Part shown: one piece after another, positions 9,285-16,237 of the stretch
How the letters are laid out: every line of letters starts with the position of its first letter
Position numbering within the stretch: the first letter of the stretch is position 1
Origin: DATJGR01 sp041739525
GTDB lineage: Bacteria > Pseudomonadota > Gammaproteobacteria > Pseudomonadales > Azotimanducaceae
Length of the DNA: 64,000 nt
Assembly (NCBI GenBank): GCA_041739525.1
Contig: JBGSNQ010000113.1
Location: 1 to 64,000, forward strand
Direction of reading: 5' to 3'
The notes under the pieces: generated by a model
The model's database searches: none
What the model saw: the letters and a program-made list of their open reading frames with translations, nothing else
Told to the model about the DNA's origin: nothing
Position numbers and translations under genes: made by a program

Positions 9285-9507
9285 GCGATTGCGTTACTGG
9301 TGGGTAAACCAGAACCAGACTCTTTCGACAAGGGATTCATTTCCTTTGAGAATAACGGCGATTTGTTGATCTCACCGGTCGCGCATCGGCAATCGGTTGC
9401 TCGTATGGGTCTCGATGATCGAATCAACGTCGGAACGTTCAGCGAAGGGCATTCTCGACTATCACCGCGAAAACGCTCTTCGGCGCGCGCAGGTGCAGAG
9501 AGACTGA
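9285..9507 (+). pseudogene. Remnant of an HNH endonuclease C-terminus
   Basis: Directly after the third gene of the GHKL operon, the translation contains FDKGFISFENNGDLLIS and then FSEGHS. This resembles the C-terminal tail of HNH restriction endonucleases, which usually reads FDxGLISF...LLIS...GH..YLxYHRE. The expected continuation DYHRENALRRAQVQRD-stop is present, but in a different frame from about 9457 to the TGA at 9505-9507, so at least one frameshift separates the two parts. The HNH catalytic core itself is absent. This is a dead fragment, probably of a nuclease that once belonged to the neighbouring system. Confidence 0.6.
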
Positions 9508-9846
9508 GTACTTCATGGGCTTCATTTCGTTGGTCATCTACCTTTCGTTTAGCCGTTACCAAACCTTTCATTTAGCCGAGCCTCGACTTACGAGCAGCCG
9601 CTATACCTTCGGCTATTGCGCGGCCTCGCGAACGATGGTCGCGGCGAAGATGGTGCCGCACAAGGCGAAGGAACTGGAGCGGCAGACTACGCCGGAGTCG
9701 TTGTGTAAAGGGCGAAAGTCTACCGCCTGAAGAAGCCGCGCCCGGATTTTCTCCTACCGTCGATTCAGCCCTCTCTGCTGTCGCACCGCGTGCGTGTGTC
9801 GTTAGATCAATACCTAACTAGTGCATGCGGCAGTCAAGGAGTAAGC
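9508..9846. other. Intergenic stretch without a recognisable gene
   Basis: An open frame at 9515-9730 is the only candidate; its translation resembles no family and lacks a convincing ribosome binding site. The region is lower in GC than its surroundings and lies between a nuclease remnant and a broken toxin gene, so it is most likely degraded mobile or defence DNA. Confidence 0.5.
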
Positions 9847-9867
9847 CATTGACTTACTAGGTCAATG
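9847..9867. promoter_or_regulatory. Perfect inverted repeat upstream of brnT, candidate operator
   Basis: CATTGAC (9847-9853) and GTCAATG (9861-9867) form a perfect 7-bp inverted repeat with a 7-nt spacer, ending 13 bp before the brnT start codon. Type II toxin-antitoxin operons are usually autorepressed at such sites, so the XRE protein encoded at 10119 is the likely binder. This is inferred from position and symmetry only. Confidence 0.45.
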
Positions 9868-9880
9868 ACGTACAGTGTCG

Positions 9881-10122
9881 GTGAGATTTGAGTGGGATGA
9901 ATCGAAGAGCTCTTCCAATCGGGCGTCGAACATGTGGTGATCTATGACGCGGATCACTCGGAAGTCGAGGATCGATTCATCGCCATAGGTCCGATTGCGC
10001 GGGGTGTCGTGGTGGTCGTGTATACGGAACCAGAAGACGACATCGTACGTATATTGGGAGCTCGCTTGGCCACTCGTCGCGAACGGGATGCATATGCGAT
10101 GCGCTTGGATCGAAATGGATGA
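9881..10122 (+). pseudogene. brnT: BrnT-type toxin gene disrupted by a small deletion and frameshift
   Basis: BrnT toxins are RelE-fold ribonucleases of about 90 residues. Here GTG 9881 begins VRFEWDE, the family N-terminus, and the family C-terminal part (ADHSEVEDRFIAIG, then ARLATRRERDAY) is present from ~9901 in another frame. The expected middle segment (KNxxNxxKHGVxF) is missing, and the join near 9900 shifts the frame, so the original frame stops at a TGA soon after. The 3' end overlaps the following antitoxin start by 4 bp. Translation from GTG 9934 would give only a C-terminal fragment. The toxin is therefore probably inactive. Confidence 0.65.
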
Positions 10123-10409
10123 ACGAAATTCGTGAACTGACGGACGAGCAGCTGGCGAGCGCTATCCCGGCGCGCGTGCGCAAGCGGCTTATGCAAGGAA
10201 CCCTCCAGTCGGGAGAGGATGTTGCATCGCTGCGGCGATTCGTCGGCTTGACGCAAGGCGAATTCGCGCAGGCGATGGGCATCAGCGTGCACACCCTACG
10301 CAATTGGGAGCAGGGCCGGCGAAAGCCGGATGGTCCTGCGATGGCGCTGTTGAGGATCGCTGCACGACATCCGGGGATCCTGCGTGAGAACCTGGGATCT
10401 GCGGCTTGA
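10119..10409 (+). CDS. XRE-family antitoxin (NadS/HigA-like)
   Basis: A 96-residue helix-turn-helix protein. The segment LTQGEFAQAMGISVHTLRNW followed by EQGRRKPDGPA is the classic XRE fold of NadS/HigA-type antitoxins, and LLRIAARHPGIL is the usual C-terminal helix. ATG 10119 overlaps the brnT TGA, the arrangement of a co-translated toxin-antitoxin pair. With its toxin broken, this protein may persist only as a repressor, for instance at the inverted repeat at 9847-9867. Confidence 0.8.
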   Translation: MNEIRELTDEQLASAIPARVRKRLMQGTLQSGEDVASLRRFVGLTQGEFAQAMGISVHTLRNWEQGRRKPDGPAMALLRIAARHPGILRENLGSAA

Positions 10410-10452
10410 GCCGCATCGATACCGAGGTCACGGTCAGTGAAGAAGACCGGGA

Positions 10453-11136
10453 TCAAGCGGCCCGCTCGTAGAGAATCGCTTCTTCGATTTCCGTCACGCT
10501 CAAGTCGTAATCCGACGCGACTTCGTTCGGGGATTCGCCGGCGTCGACGCGATCGGCGATTGAGCAGGTCGATATGCCTTTTCGCGCCACGATCGGCCGG
10601 CCAAATGCAATATGCGGGTCGATCGCGATCGGGCGATTCGGACCGATAGCATCGTTTGACGGAAACGGATATAGGCGCACCGGGAATTTCCGGTCGTCCC
10701 ATTCCACTCGTTTCAGATGCTCTTCGAACACGCGACGCAACGCGATCTGGCCTGACGCCGACAAGTCGATCAACTGACCGTACCGGTCGAGCAGCACGCG
10801 GCCGCCCTCAGTGCACAGCGCCTTGTTGAGCAGTAAGCGCTCGATGTTCAGCGACTTTTGCGCGTAAGTAAGGGCTTTGCGCAGCGCGTCCATAGGTACA
10901 CCGTGTTCGGTACGCATCGCGCGCAGCACGTGCGCTTCGATTAGGTTCCAGAACGAGAGTGTCGGAGGCTGCTTGATCGGCGGATGGATCAGCGGATGAA
11001 AGCGCCCCTCGCCTGAGGCTTTCGGATAGCCGCGCCTCACCAGCCACGAGCGCAACGACGCCGGCGCCACCTTGAGGTAACGCGCTGCCTCGTTGAGCGT
11101 ATAAGCGCGGCGGTCGCGGGAGTCGGATTTGTTCAT
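10453..11136 (-). CDS. DUF433 antitoxin-like protein with N-terminal helix-turn-helix
   Basis: A 227-residue protein. The N-terminus YTLNEAARYLKVAPASLRSW is a MerR/excisionase-like helix-turn-helix, and the C-terminus (ISTCSIADRVDAGESPNEVA, then YDLSVTEIEEAI) is a DUF433 domain. DUF433 proteins are usually antitoxins to a PIN-like DUF5615 toxin encoded directly downstream; here the downstream side is the convergent XRE gene 43 bp away, so the partner is missing. I take ATG 11136 as start because the homology begins there; the frame stays open to 11334. It is probably an orphan antitoxin or a DNA-binding regulator. Confidence 0.75.
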   Translation of the reverse strand: MNKSDSRDRRAYTLNEAARYLKVAPASLRSWLVRRGYPKASGEGRFHPLIHPPIKQPPTLSFWNLIEAHVLRAMRTEHGVPMDALRKALTYAQKSLNIERLLLNKALCTEGGRVLLDRYGQLIDLSASGQIALRRVFEEHLKRVEWDDRKFPVRLYPFPSNDAIGPNRPIAIDPHIAFGRPIVARKGISTCSIADRVDAGESPNEVASDYDLSVTEIEEAILYERAA

Positions 11137-11437
11137 GCTGCCGTCGGATTGATCGGGTGCGCTATTGTGCCGCCGCGCGGAACCGATCAAGCCGCTCAGC
11201 TCGTTTTCTTCTGCGATCCATTCGCCACCCTGACCCGGTGACCCACCGAGCAACGCGCGCGTCAAAGCGGGAAGACCAGGCTCGCGCGCCGTGCGGCGAA
11301 TTCGCTGGATAGCATTATCGAAAACCCATCGCACAGGTGGCGGGCCCGGCTATGGCGTCACCGCCGACGGCGCACACAAACGACGGTCAATCTCTGATGC
11401 CGCATTAACCTGAACTTCATCGACACTGGCGTTTGAC
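11137..11437. other. Divergent intergenic region between the DUF433 gene and a toxin-antitoxin operon
   Basis: No gene is supported here. The leftward part (to 11334) is an upstream in-frame extension of the DUF433 frame without family resemblance. The region must hold the promoters of both flanking genes, but I see no strong sigma-70 boxes apart from the palindrome listed separately. Confidence 0.5.
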
Positions 11438-11461
11438 CATTGTGACCTAAAAGCTACAATG
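11438..11461. promoter_or_regulatory. Inverted repeat covering the toxin start codon, candidate operator
   Basis: CATTGT (11438-11443) and ACAATG (11456-11461) form a perfect 6-bp inverted repeat with a 12-nt spacer; the right arm contains the ATG of the toxin gene. No Shine-Dalgarno sequence separates it from the start, so the transcript may be leaderless or nearly so. Autorepression by the antitoxin encoded at 11803 is the natural reading. Confidence 0.4.
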
Positions 11462-11806
11462 CCGACGCACTATCGGATCGTAGAGTATGTAGCCACTGAC
11501 GGTACAACGCCGTTCAGCGCGTGGTTGAGCCGACTGTCTGACTTGCACGCGAAAGCGAAGATCCTGATTCGAATCAAACGTGCCGAACTCGGGAATGTCG
11601 GGCCACATCGCGGCGTAGGAGGCGGAGTGATGGAATTGATCATCGATACGGGACCGGGATACAGAGTCTATTGCGCGACCGCTGCCCGGGCTCTGCTGCT
11701 CGTAGCCGGTGGATCGAAACGTACGCAGGGGCGAGATATTGCTTTGGCGCGCGAGCGATGGAATGACTTCAAATCGCGTAGGGGTTCAGTGGAGTTTGGA
11801 TTGTGA
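11459..11806 (+). CDS. RelE/HigB-superfamily addiction-module killer protein
   Basis: A 115-residue toxin of the HI1419-like addiction-module killer group. The family pattern is clear: FSAWLSRLSDLHAKAKILIR, then RIKRAELGNVG, the core PGYRVYCA, and the C-terminal GGSKRTQGRDIALA. Such toxins are ribosome-associated mRNA interferases of the RelE fold. The 3' end overlaps the antitoxin start by 4 bp (GTGA), so antidote synthesis is coupled to toxin synthesis. All family blocks are present and the frame is intact. Confidence 0.85.
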   Translation: MPTHYRIVEYVATDGTTPFSAWLSRLSDLHAKAKILIRIKRAELGNVGPHRGVGGGVMELIIDTGPGYRVYCATAARALLLVAGGSKRTQGRDIALARERWNDFKSRRGSVEFGL

Positions 11807-12165
11807 GCGCGAGCACAGCTCGTTGCGCTTCGCGCCAATTCGATGCGAGCGCGTTCATCGACAGCCCCGAAATGGTCGCCGCATATCTCGACGAAGCGAT
11901 GTCGGATGGCGATCCAACGGTTCTACTGTCGGCGCTACGCGACATACTCCGTTCGCGCGTGTTCTCTGAGATCGCTAGCGCAGCCGGAGTCAGTCGCGAA
12001 TCGCTGCATCGAACACTCGCGAACGGCCGTGACGCGCGCATGTCCACGCTCGCAAGTGTCCTTCGTGTGATCGGATGCCGCCTCGCGGTAGCCCCGGTCA
12101 AAGCAGGGCGGCAGAATCGGCGCCGAAAGAAACGAAAGGCTATTCCGAAACATTTCTCCAGCTGA
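11803..12165 (+). CDS. Addiction-module antidote protein (HI1420-like)
   Basis: A 120-residue antitoxin partner of the upstream killer gene. It contains the family core AAYLDEAMSDGDPTVLLSAL and the helix-turn-helix ASAAGVSRESLHRTLA. A basic tail (RRRKKRK) ends the protein. The GTG start overlaps the toxin stop. It should neutralise the toxin by direct binding and repress the operon, probably at the inverted repeat overlapping the toxin start codon. Confidence 0.85.
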   Translation: MSASTARCASRQFDASAFIDSPEMVAAYLDEAMSDGDPTVLLSALRDILRSRVFSEIASAAGVSRESLHRTLANGRDARMSTLASVLRVIGCRLAVAPVKAGRQNRRRKKRKAIPKHFSS

Positions 12166-12255
12166 GGGTTGATCGAAGCTGCCAATCGGGTGTGCGAGCG
12201 CAATGGTTCGCGGCCGGATTGGTGTTGCTGACGTGAATGGTGAGGTCGTAATGCC

Positions 12256-12277
12256 CGATGTCCCCATTCGGACATCG
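12256..12277. terminator. Stem-loop between the antidote gene and convergent tRNA-Asn
   Basis: CGATGTCC (12256-12263) pairs perfectly with GGACATCG (12270-12277) around a 6-nt loop. It lies between two convergent transcription units, where a bidirectional terminator would be expected, but no clear T-run follows on either strand. Confidence 0.3.
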
Positions 12278-12314
12278 CGGGATTTGGGGAATACGGGTAA
12301 GCCGATGATTTGAG

Positions 12315-12390
12315 TGGCTCCGCCTGTTGGACTCGAACCAACGACCCGCTGATTAACAGTCAGCTGCTCTACCAACTGAGCTAAGGCGGA
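12315..12390 (-). tRNA. tRNA-Asn (anticodon GTT)
   Basis: Read on the minus strand, this 76-nt sequence folds as a standard cloverleaf: acceptor TCCGCCT/AGGCGGA, D-arm GCTCAGTTGGTAGAGC, anticodon loop CTGTTAA, T-loop GGTTCGAGTCC, and an encoded CCA. The 3' end faces the toxin-antitoxin/defence island to its left, the usual orientation for an integrase target. Confidence 0.96.
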
Positions 12391-12405
12391 ATACGGGAGC
12401 GCGTC

Positions 12406-12433
12406 AGTTTAATCGGCGAGTTCCGATTTGCAA
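12406..12433 (-). promoter_or_regulatory. Probable sigma-70 promoter of tRNA-Asn
   Basis: On the minus strand TTGCAA (12433-12428) and TAAACT (12411-12406) are separated by 16 bp, with the tRNA beginning 16 nt downstream. This matches -35 and -10 spacing reasonably. Confidence 0.45.
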
Positions 12434-12541
12434 GTGCGGTCGCCTCGGGCACGAGCTCCCGCCTGTCAGTAGTGTTCCGCACAGCGTGCGGTGGCGGCTG
12501 CCAGGGAGGGTAGAATCGCACCAGCCCACGAAGTTGCCGTC

Positions 12542-15500
12542 ATGCCGCAAGCAGTCAACGAATTCAAAGTCGTCGCGAAGTACAAACCGGCCGGTGACCA
12601 GCCGGAAGCCATCGCCAAGATGATCGACGGGTTGGAGTCGGGTCTCGCGTCGCAAACACTGCTGGGCGTGACGGGGTCGGGCAAGAGTATCGGCTACGAC
12701 GATCCGATCTACCTCGTAAGATCGGGCGCGGGTGAAGAACGCATCGAGATCGTGCGCGCCGGGCCGTTCATCGATGGTCTGATCGAATCAAAATCGCAAC
12801 TCGCCGGGGAAGAGGAGACGGAGCGATACGCAAGCGTCGATGCGGCGTATCTCACGCAGGCCTACGATCCGGATAGCGGAGAATCCGGGCTCTACAAAGT
12901 CGGCGCGTTTCTGCGCCATCGCGCTCCTTCCGAGATGTTCCGGCTAACGACACGATGCGGCCGCGCGGTGACACTCACGGGGGACCACAACCTCTGGGTG
13001 CTGCGCGACGGCAAACCGACGCTCGTACGCACCACAGACGTTCGTTCAGGAGACTGCGTTCCTACGCCAGACTCGATCGAGGCCACCGAGAGTCTCGAGT
13101 ATCTCGATGTCATTCCGTATTTCGCGGATTCGCATCTATCGGTGTTCGCCGAAGCCGCGGTGGATCGCTGCGTCGAGTCCGAAGGCCGCGCCAGGTTGGT
13201 CGCGGGGTTGCAAGGGGTCGGCTTGAATCCTCACGCGAAGCTGTACGCGATCAGGCGACGAATTCGTGGATCGGGCATCAAGGTGCGTCATTACCTTCGT
13301 CTTGTCGATGAAGCAGGTGTGCTCGCGGAAGCGGCCACCGATGCTGCAACGTTGATCGGCGGCCAGAAACCTGCGTGTCGACTGCCGGCACGGCTCCCCC
13401 TCAGCGACGCAATTCTGACGTGGTTTGGCCTCTACGTAGCCGAGGGCAACGCGCAATCACGCTATGTGATTGTGGCGAACCGTCATCCGGCGCTGCGCGC
13501 AGAGCTCGAGCAGGCGTTTGCCGAACTCGGTGTTCCGTTCACAGTGCGTGCGTCCTCCGACTACCAGATCTCGTCCGCCGCATTGACGCACTTGATGCGA
13601 AAGTCGTGCGGATCCACCGCTCGGTGCAAACGCCTGCCGGACTTCTGGCCGCGCTTGTCGAACCAGGCCCTGGGGACTCTGTTGCGCGGCTACTTCGATG
13701 GTGACGGCACCGTAGGAAGTAATGGAGAAGTGACCGCCACCACCGCGAGCGACGATCTCGCATCCGACCTTGCGTATGCGCTGAAGCGCTTCGACATCCA
13801 CGCGAGAATTCGCCGGACGTGGAAGCGCGCGACGAACAGCGCGCACGCAGGTGCGTTCTACAACACGGTGGCCATCTCCGGCGCTCCCGACCTGGCCAGC
13901 TTTCGCGAGTGCATCGGCTTCGCGCATCCGGAGAAATCGGCGCGGCTCGCGGCGTTTGCGACGCGCGACGGGAACACGAACGTAGATCTGGTGCCGATCG
14001 ACGGATCGCAACTGAAACATCTGCGCAAGCTGCTCGCGTTGCACCAGAGAGATGTGTCCGATCTCGCGCAATGCTCGCGACCGATGATCAGCTTGATCGA
14101 AGCGGGCAAGCGGCAACCGAGTCGTGCGTTGCTTCGTTGCATTCTCGATCGGCTCGAAGTGGTCGCCAGGAAAGCGTCGGTTGCGGACCTCGGCTGGTGG
14201 ACGACGTGGAGAGCGTTGTGTTCGTTGTGTTCGATGCGGTGGACCCCGGTCGAGCGCGTCGAGGCAGTGAGCTACGCACATCCCTACGTTTATGACCTAT
14301 CGGTCCCAGGACCCGAGACCTTCTACGCCGGCCACGGCGGACTGATCGTTCACAACACGTTCTCCATCGCAAACGTCATCGAGAACGTCAACCGCCCAAC
14401 CCTTGTACTCGCCCCGAACAAGACTCTCGCCGCCCAGCTCTACGGCGAATTCAAAGACTTCTTCCCGCACAACGCCGTCGAATACTTCGTCTCCTACTAC
14501 GACTACTACCAGCCCGAAGCCTATGTCCCATCCTCTGATACCTATATAGAGAAGGACTCATCCGTAAACGCCCACATCGAGCAGATGCGCCTGTCCGCAA
14601 CGAAAGCAATCATCGAGCGGCGCGACACCATCATCGTGGCCTCAGTCTCGGCGATTTACGGTCTCGGCGACCCCGGCTCTTACCTGAAGATGGTGTTGCA
14701 CCTCGATCGCGGCGACCGGGTGGACCAGCGCTACATCCTCGTCCGCCTCGCGGAGCTGCAATACACCCGCAACGACATGGCGTTCCAACGCGGCAGCTAT
14801 CGCGTGCGCGGCGACGTCATCGACGTGTTCCCGGCGGAATCCGAAAAGGAAGCGGTGCGGATAGAGCTGTTCGACGACATCATCGACAACCTGTCGGTGT
14901 TCGATCCGCTCACCGGAGAAGTGATCAACCGCGTGCCGCGTTTCACGATCTTCCCGAAAACACACTACGTGACGCCGCGCGAACGGATCATCGCTGTGCT
15001 CGACGACATCAAAGACGAGTTGTCCGATCGGCTCGCGTATCTGAATTCGCACAACAAGCTCGTTGAGGCGCAACGGCTCGAGCAGCGCACACGCTTCGAT
15101 CTCGAGATGATCCGCGAACTCGGTTATTGCAGCGGCATCGAGAACTACTCGCGCTATCTGTCGGGGCGTAAGGCGGGCGAGGCGCCGCCGACGCTGTTCG
15201 ACTACCTGCCGAAAGATGCGCTGCTCGTGGTCGACGAGTCGCACGTAACGGTTCCGCAGATCGGCGGCATGTTCAAAGGCGACCGGTCGCGCAAAGAAAC
15301 GCTGGTGGAGTATGGCTTTCGTTTGCCGTCTGCGCTCGACAACCGGCCACTGCGTTTCGACGAGTGGGAAGCACTCGCGCCGCAGATGATCTTCGTGTCG
15401 GCCACTCCGGGGCCTTACGAAGCAAGTCACGCGGGGCAGGTGGTCGAACAGGTGGTGCGGCCCACTGGTCTGATCGATCCGATGATCGAAGTACGACCCG

Positions 15501-16237
15501 CATCGACCCAGGTCGATGATCTGTTCATGCAGATTCAGGAAACGGTGGCGCTCGGCGATCGCGTACTCGTAACGGTGCTGACGAAGCGAATGGCCGAAGA
15601 CCTGACGGAGTATCTCGACGAACACGGCATTCGCGTCCGCTACCTGCACTCCGACATCGACACGATCGAGCGGATGGAGATCATCCGCGACCTGCGGATG
15701 GGCGAGTTTGACGTACTGGTCGGCATCAACCTGTTGCGTGAAGGGTTGGACATGCCGGAGGTATCGCTCGTCGCAGTACTCGATGCCGACAAGGAGGGCT
15801 TCCTGCGATCGGGTGGCTCGTTGATTCAGACGATCGGTCGCGCGGCGCGCAATTTACGTGGTCGCGCGATTCTGTATGCCGATCAGATGACGGGTTCGAT
15901 GCAGCGAGCCATTGGCGAGACCGATCGGCGCCGCAACAAGCAGATCGAGTTCAACACGCTGCACGGCATCACACCGACCAGCATTCTGAAATCGGTCTCC
16001 GACGTCATGGAGGGCGCGCGTGCGCCGATGCCGGGTCAGTTACCGAAACGGAAGGACGGGGATATCGGCAAGAAATTCCGCGCCGAGCTGCCAACCGATC
16101 CGATCGCGCTGGGCAAGCTGCTGCGCAAGATGGAAGAGAAGATGCTGCAGCACGCGCGCGATCTGGAGTTCGAAGAGGCCGCGCAGGTGCGCGACCAGGT
16201 CCTGGAGATTCGCGCGCGGAGCCTATTGGCGGGCTGA
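12542..16237 (+). CDS. uvrB: Excinuclease ABC subunit B (UvrB) containing an in-frame intein
   Basis: UvrB is the damage-verifying helicase-like subunit of nucleotide excision repair. After removal of the intein (12686-14356), the product is 674 residues, matching the usual ~673. Host features are FKVVAKYKPAGDQPEAI at the N-terminus, the split P-loop GVTGSGK|T, the beta-hairpin region YYDYYQPEAYVP, helicase motifs LVVDESH and ATPGPYE, QTIGRAARN, and the C-terminal UVR motif FEEAAQVRDQ that contacts UvrC. I prefer ATG 12542; a GTG at 12491 is in frame but the extra 17 residues are not family sequence. Because the intein splits Walker A, no ATPase is possible until splicing. The 3' end overlaps the convergent symporter gene by 15 bp. 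Confidence 0.97.
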   Translation: MPQAVNEFKVVAKYKPAGDQPEAIAKMIDGLESGLASQTLLGVTGSGKSIGYDDPIYLVRSGAGEERIEIVRAGPFIDGLIESKSQLAGEEETERYASVDAAYLTQAYDPDSGESGLYKVGAFLRHRAPSEMFRLTTRCGRAVTLTGDHNLWVLRDGKPTLVRTTDVRSGDCVPTPDSIEATESLEYLDVIPYFADSHLSVFAEAAVDRCVESEGRARLVAGLQGVGLNPHAKLYAIRRRIRGSGIKVRHYLRLVDEAGVLAEAATDAATLIGGQKPACRLPARLPLSDAILTWFGLYVAEGNAQSRYVIVANRHPALRAELEQAFAELGVPFTVRASSDYQISSAALTHLMRKSCGSTARCKRLPDFWPRLSNQALGTLLRGYFDGDGTVGSNGEVTATTASDDLASDLAYALKRFDIHARIRRTWKRATNSAHAGAFYNTVAISGAPDLASFRECIGFAHPEKSARLAAFATRDGNTNVDLVPIDGSQLKHLRKLLALHQRDVSDLAQCSRPMISLIEAGKRQPSRALLRCILDRLEVVARKASVADLGWWTTWRALCSLCSMRWTPVERVEAVSYAHPYVYDLSVPGPETFYAGHGGLIVHNTFSIANVIENVNRPTLVLAPNKTLAAQLYGEFKDFFPHNAVEYFVSYYDYYQPEAYVPSSDTYIEKDSSVNAHIEQMRLSATKAIIERRDTIIVASVSAIYGLGDPGSYLKMVLHLDRGDRVDQRYILVRLAELQYTRNDMAFQRGSYRVRGDVIDVFPAESEKEAVRIELFDDIIDNLSVFDPLTGEVINRVPRFTIFPKTHYVTPRERIIAVLDDIKDELSDRLAYLNSHNKLVEAQRLEQRTRFDLEMIRELGYCSGIENYSRYLSGRKAGEAPPTLFDYLPKDALLVVDESHVTVPQIGGMFKGDRSRKETLVEYGFRLPSALDNRPLRFDEWEALAPQMIFVSATPGPYEASHAGQVVEQVVRPTGLIDPMIEVRPASTQVDDLFMQIQETVALGDRVLVTVLTKRMAEDLTEYLDEHGIRVRYLHSDIDTIERMEIIRDLRMGEFDVLVGINLLREGLDMPEVSLVAVLDADKEGFLRSGGSLIQTIGRAARNLRGRAILYADQMTGSMQRAIGETDRRRNKQIEFNTLHGITPTSILKSVSDVMEGARAPMPGQLPKRKDGDIGKKFRAELPTDPIALGKLLRKMEEKMLQHARDLEFEEAAQVRDQVLEIRARSLLAG
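12686..14356 (+). mobile_element. Intein with LAGLIDADG homing endonuclease, inserted in the UvrB Walker A motif
   Basis: The 557-residue element starts at Ser (S-IGYDDPIYLV) directly after GVTGSGK and ends GGLIVHN before the extein Thr, so splicing rebuilds GSGKT. All class-1 splicing elements are visible: nucleophile Ser1, block B LTGDHNLWV with the TxxH signature, penultimate His, terminal Asn and +1 Thr. Two LAGLIDADG helices follow: LTWFGLYVAEGNAQS (from ~13415) and LLRGYFDGDGTVGS (~13681), each keeping its acidic residue, so the homing nuclease may be active. A helix-turn-helix-like segment lies at ~14002-14160. Nothing looks decayed. Boundaries rest on UvrB conservation and are firm. 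Confidence 0.95.

Noticed and set aside
9515..9730. 71-residue open frame in the gap after the HNH remnant
   Set aside because: No ribosome binding site, no family, and a composition suggesting random translation of degraded DNA.
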